From Clostridiaceae bacterium (lineage in GTDB: Bacteria > Bacillota > Clostridia > DSM-8532), in the NCBI GenBank assembly GCA_025361665.1, contig JANYKF010000056.1, positions 1 through 7,320 on the forward strand: a stretch of DNA of 7,320 bases, given 5' to 3'. The notes beneath the pieces are model-generated. The model was given only the letters and a program-made list of their open reading frames with translations. It ran no database searches and had not been told where the DNA came from. Numbering within the stretch: position 1 is the stretch's first letter; each line of letters opens with the position of its first letter. Positions 6,038 through 7,320 of the stretch are shown here, piece by piece. Both the position numbers and the translations under genes were made by a program.

Positions 6038-7320
6038 ATGTCATTCAAGATTGCCTTCATCGGAGCCGGCAGTGTCGGCTTCACACGCACGCTGCTTTCG
6101 GATCTGCTCACCGTGCCGGAATTCCGGAACACGGAAGTCGCATTCACGGACGTCAGCGCACACAACCTGCAGCTGGTGACCGATCTCTGCCAGCGGGACA
6201 TCCATGAAAACGGCCTCGATATTACGATCCATGCCACGACAGATCGCCGCGAAGCCCTGAAGGGGGCGAAGTACGTCGTCATCTGCGTCCGTGTGGGCGG
6301 GCTGGAAGCCTTCAAACTGGACGTGGACATCCCGCTCCGGTACGGCGTGGACCAGTGTGTGGGCGATACGCTCTGCGCGGGCGGCATCATGTATGGGCAG
6401 CGGGACATCCCCGTCATGCTCGATTTCGCAAAGGACATCCGAGAACTCTGCACGCCGGACGTCCTGGTGTTGAATTACGCCAATCCGAACGCCATGGTGA
6501 CATGGGCGCTGAACCAATTCGGAAAGGTGAATACGATCGGCCTGTGCCACGGCGTCCAAGGGGGGCATCATCAAATCTCCGATGTCCTTGGGCTACAGAA
6601 AAAGGAAGTCGACATCATCTGCGCCGGCATCAACCACCAGACCTGGTATATCCAGGTGAAGGCGAACGGAGTGGACCGCACGGGCGATCTGCTGGAAGCC
6701 TTTGAAAATCATCCGGAAATCAGCAAAACAGAGAAGGTCCGCATTGACATGCTTCGGCGTTTCGGATACTACAGCACGGAATCGAACGGACATCTCAGCG
6801 AGTATGTCGCCTGGTACCGCAAGCGGCCGGATGAGATCCTCGACTGGATTGACCTCGGAGTCTGGATAAACGGCGAAACGGGCGGCTATCTGCGTGTCTG
6901 TACGGAAGGCCGCAATTGGTTCGAGACGGAGTTCCCGCAGTGGATGAAGGATCCGGCGCGGCCCTATTCCGCGGAAAAGCGCAGCGAAGAGCATGGTTCC
7001 TACATCATCGAGGGCCTGGAAACCGGAAGGCTCTACCGTGGACACTTCAATGTCGTCAACAACGGGACGATCACGAACCTGCCGGATGATGCCATTGTGG
7101 AAGTGCCCGGCTATGTGGATGCCAATGGCGTGAGCATTCCAAGGGTCGGCGACCTGCCTCTCGGTTGCGCCGCTGTCTGCAATGCCTCCATCTCGGTGCA
7201 GAGACTGTCTGTCCTGGCTGCCGTCAGGGGGGATGACATGCTGCTCCGCCAGGCCATGATGATGGATCCCCTCGTCGGCGCGGTCTGCAATCCGCCGGAA
7301 ATCTGGCAGATGGTGGACGA
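6038..7320 (+). CDS. melA: GH4 family alpha-galactosidase (MelA-type), 3' end cut off by window edge
   Basis: Cytoplasmic glycoside hydrolase of family 4, which uses NAD+ and a divalent metal and works by an oxidation-elimination mechanism. At least 427 codons are present without a stop; MelA of E. coli has about 450, so roughly 20-30 are missing. Visible features are the N-terminal nucleotide-binding FIGAGSVGFT (residues 7-16), VGDTLCAGGIM (108-118), NYANPNA (146-152), LCHGVQG (169-175) with metal-ligand C170, AGINH (196-200) with ligand H200 (30 residues apart, as in MelA), and the C-terminal NLPDDAIVEVPGYVDANGV block. This set resembles alpha-galactosidase MelA more than the 6-phospho-alpha-glucosidases of the family. 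An alpha-glucosidase or alpha-glucuronidase specificity cannot be excluded by eye. It lies 51 nt downstream of the PH gene with its own strong Shine-Dalgarno and may be read from the manA promoter. It should release galactose from imported alpha-galactosides such as melibiose or raffinose-type sugars; no transporter is in view. Confidence 0.93.
   Translation, partial: MSFKIAFIGAGSVGFTRTLLSDLLTVPEFRNTEVAFTDVSAHNLQLVTDLCQRDIHENGLDITIHATTDRREALKGAKYVVICVRVGGLEAFKLDVDIPLRYGVDQCVGDTLCAGGIMYGQRDIPVMLDFAKDIRELCTPDVLVLNYANPNAMVTWALNQFGKVNTIGLCHGVQGGHHQISDVLGLQKKEVDIICAGINHQTWYIQVKANGVDRTGDLLEAFENHPEISKTEKVRIDMLRRFGYYSTESNGHLSEYVAWYRKRPDEILDWIDLGVWINGETGGYLRVCTEGRNWFETEFPQWMKDPARPYSAEKRSEEHGSYIIEGLETGRLYRGHFNVVNNGTITNLPDDAIVEVPGYVDANGVSIPRVGDLPLGCAAVCNASISVQRLSVLAAVRGDDMLLRQAMMMDPLVGAVCNPPEIWQMVD

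Noticed and set aside
5983..6574. Minus-strand open frames of 156 and 177 codons over the start of the GH4 gene
   Set aside because: Both lie antisense to the well-supported GH4 reading frame with its NAD-binding and metal-ligand motifs. They lack ribosome sites and recognisable domains.

Overview
The window is about 58% G+C (estimated by eye). It looks like a chromosomal fragment of a Gram-positive bacterium of the Firmicutes/Clostridia type. The reasons are strong purine-rich Shine-Dalgarno sites, a textbook TTGACG-17-TATACT promoter, a Bacillus-type class I mannose-6-phosphate isomerase, a SWIM-bearing SNF2 helicase of the kind common in Firmicutes, and a predicted lipoprotein in a short-spaced operon. 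I cannot assign a genus. No mobile element, CRISPR array, tRNA or rRNA is visible.

Layout: (1) Positions 1-3133, minus strand, hold one uninterrupted reading frame of at least 1,044 codons. It encodes a SWI2/SNF2-family DEAD/DEAH-box helicase with an N-terminal SWIM zinc finger; its last few dozen codons lie beyond the left edge. (2) Positions 3134-3433 form a 300-bp divergent intergenic region. It holds an imperfect palindrome of about 41 bp, flanked by near-identical 12-bp direct repeats, a candidate leftward promoter, and a near-consensus rightward promoter. (3) Positions 3434-5986, plus strand, carry four closely spaced genes: manA (mannose-6-phosphate isomerase), a permuted NlpC/P60 (YiiX/YebB-like) putative cysteine hydrolase or amidase, a small putative lipoprotein with an NTF2-like/DUF4878-like start, and a bacterial PH-domain protein. 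The PH protein ends in two overlapping Ca-loop motifs (DxDxN...D and DxNxD...D). (4) From position 6038 to the right edge, plus strand, runs a glycoside hydrolase family 4 alpha-galactosidase of the MelA type, cut off at the window end about 20-30 codons short.

Functionally, manA and the GH4 enzyme both serve sugar catabolism and could cooperate on mixed mannose/galactose substrates, but that is inference. The three genes between them look envelope- or signalling-related and have no obvious link to sugar metabolism. No strong terminator separates the plus-strand genes, so one transcript from the promoter at 3383-3411 could cover all five. Most of the window is ordinary. The most unusual details are the calcium-loop tail on the PH protein and the palindrome/repeat structure in the divergent region.
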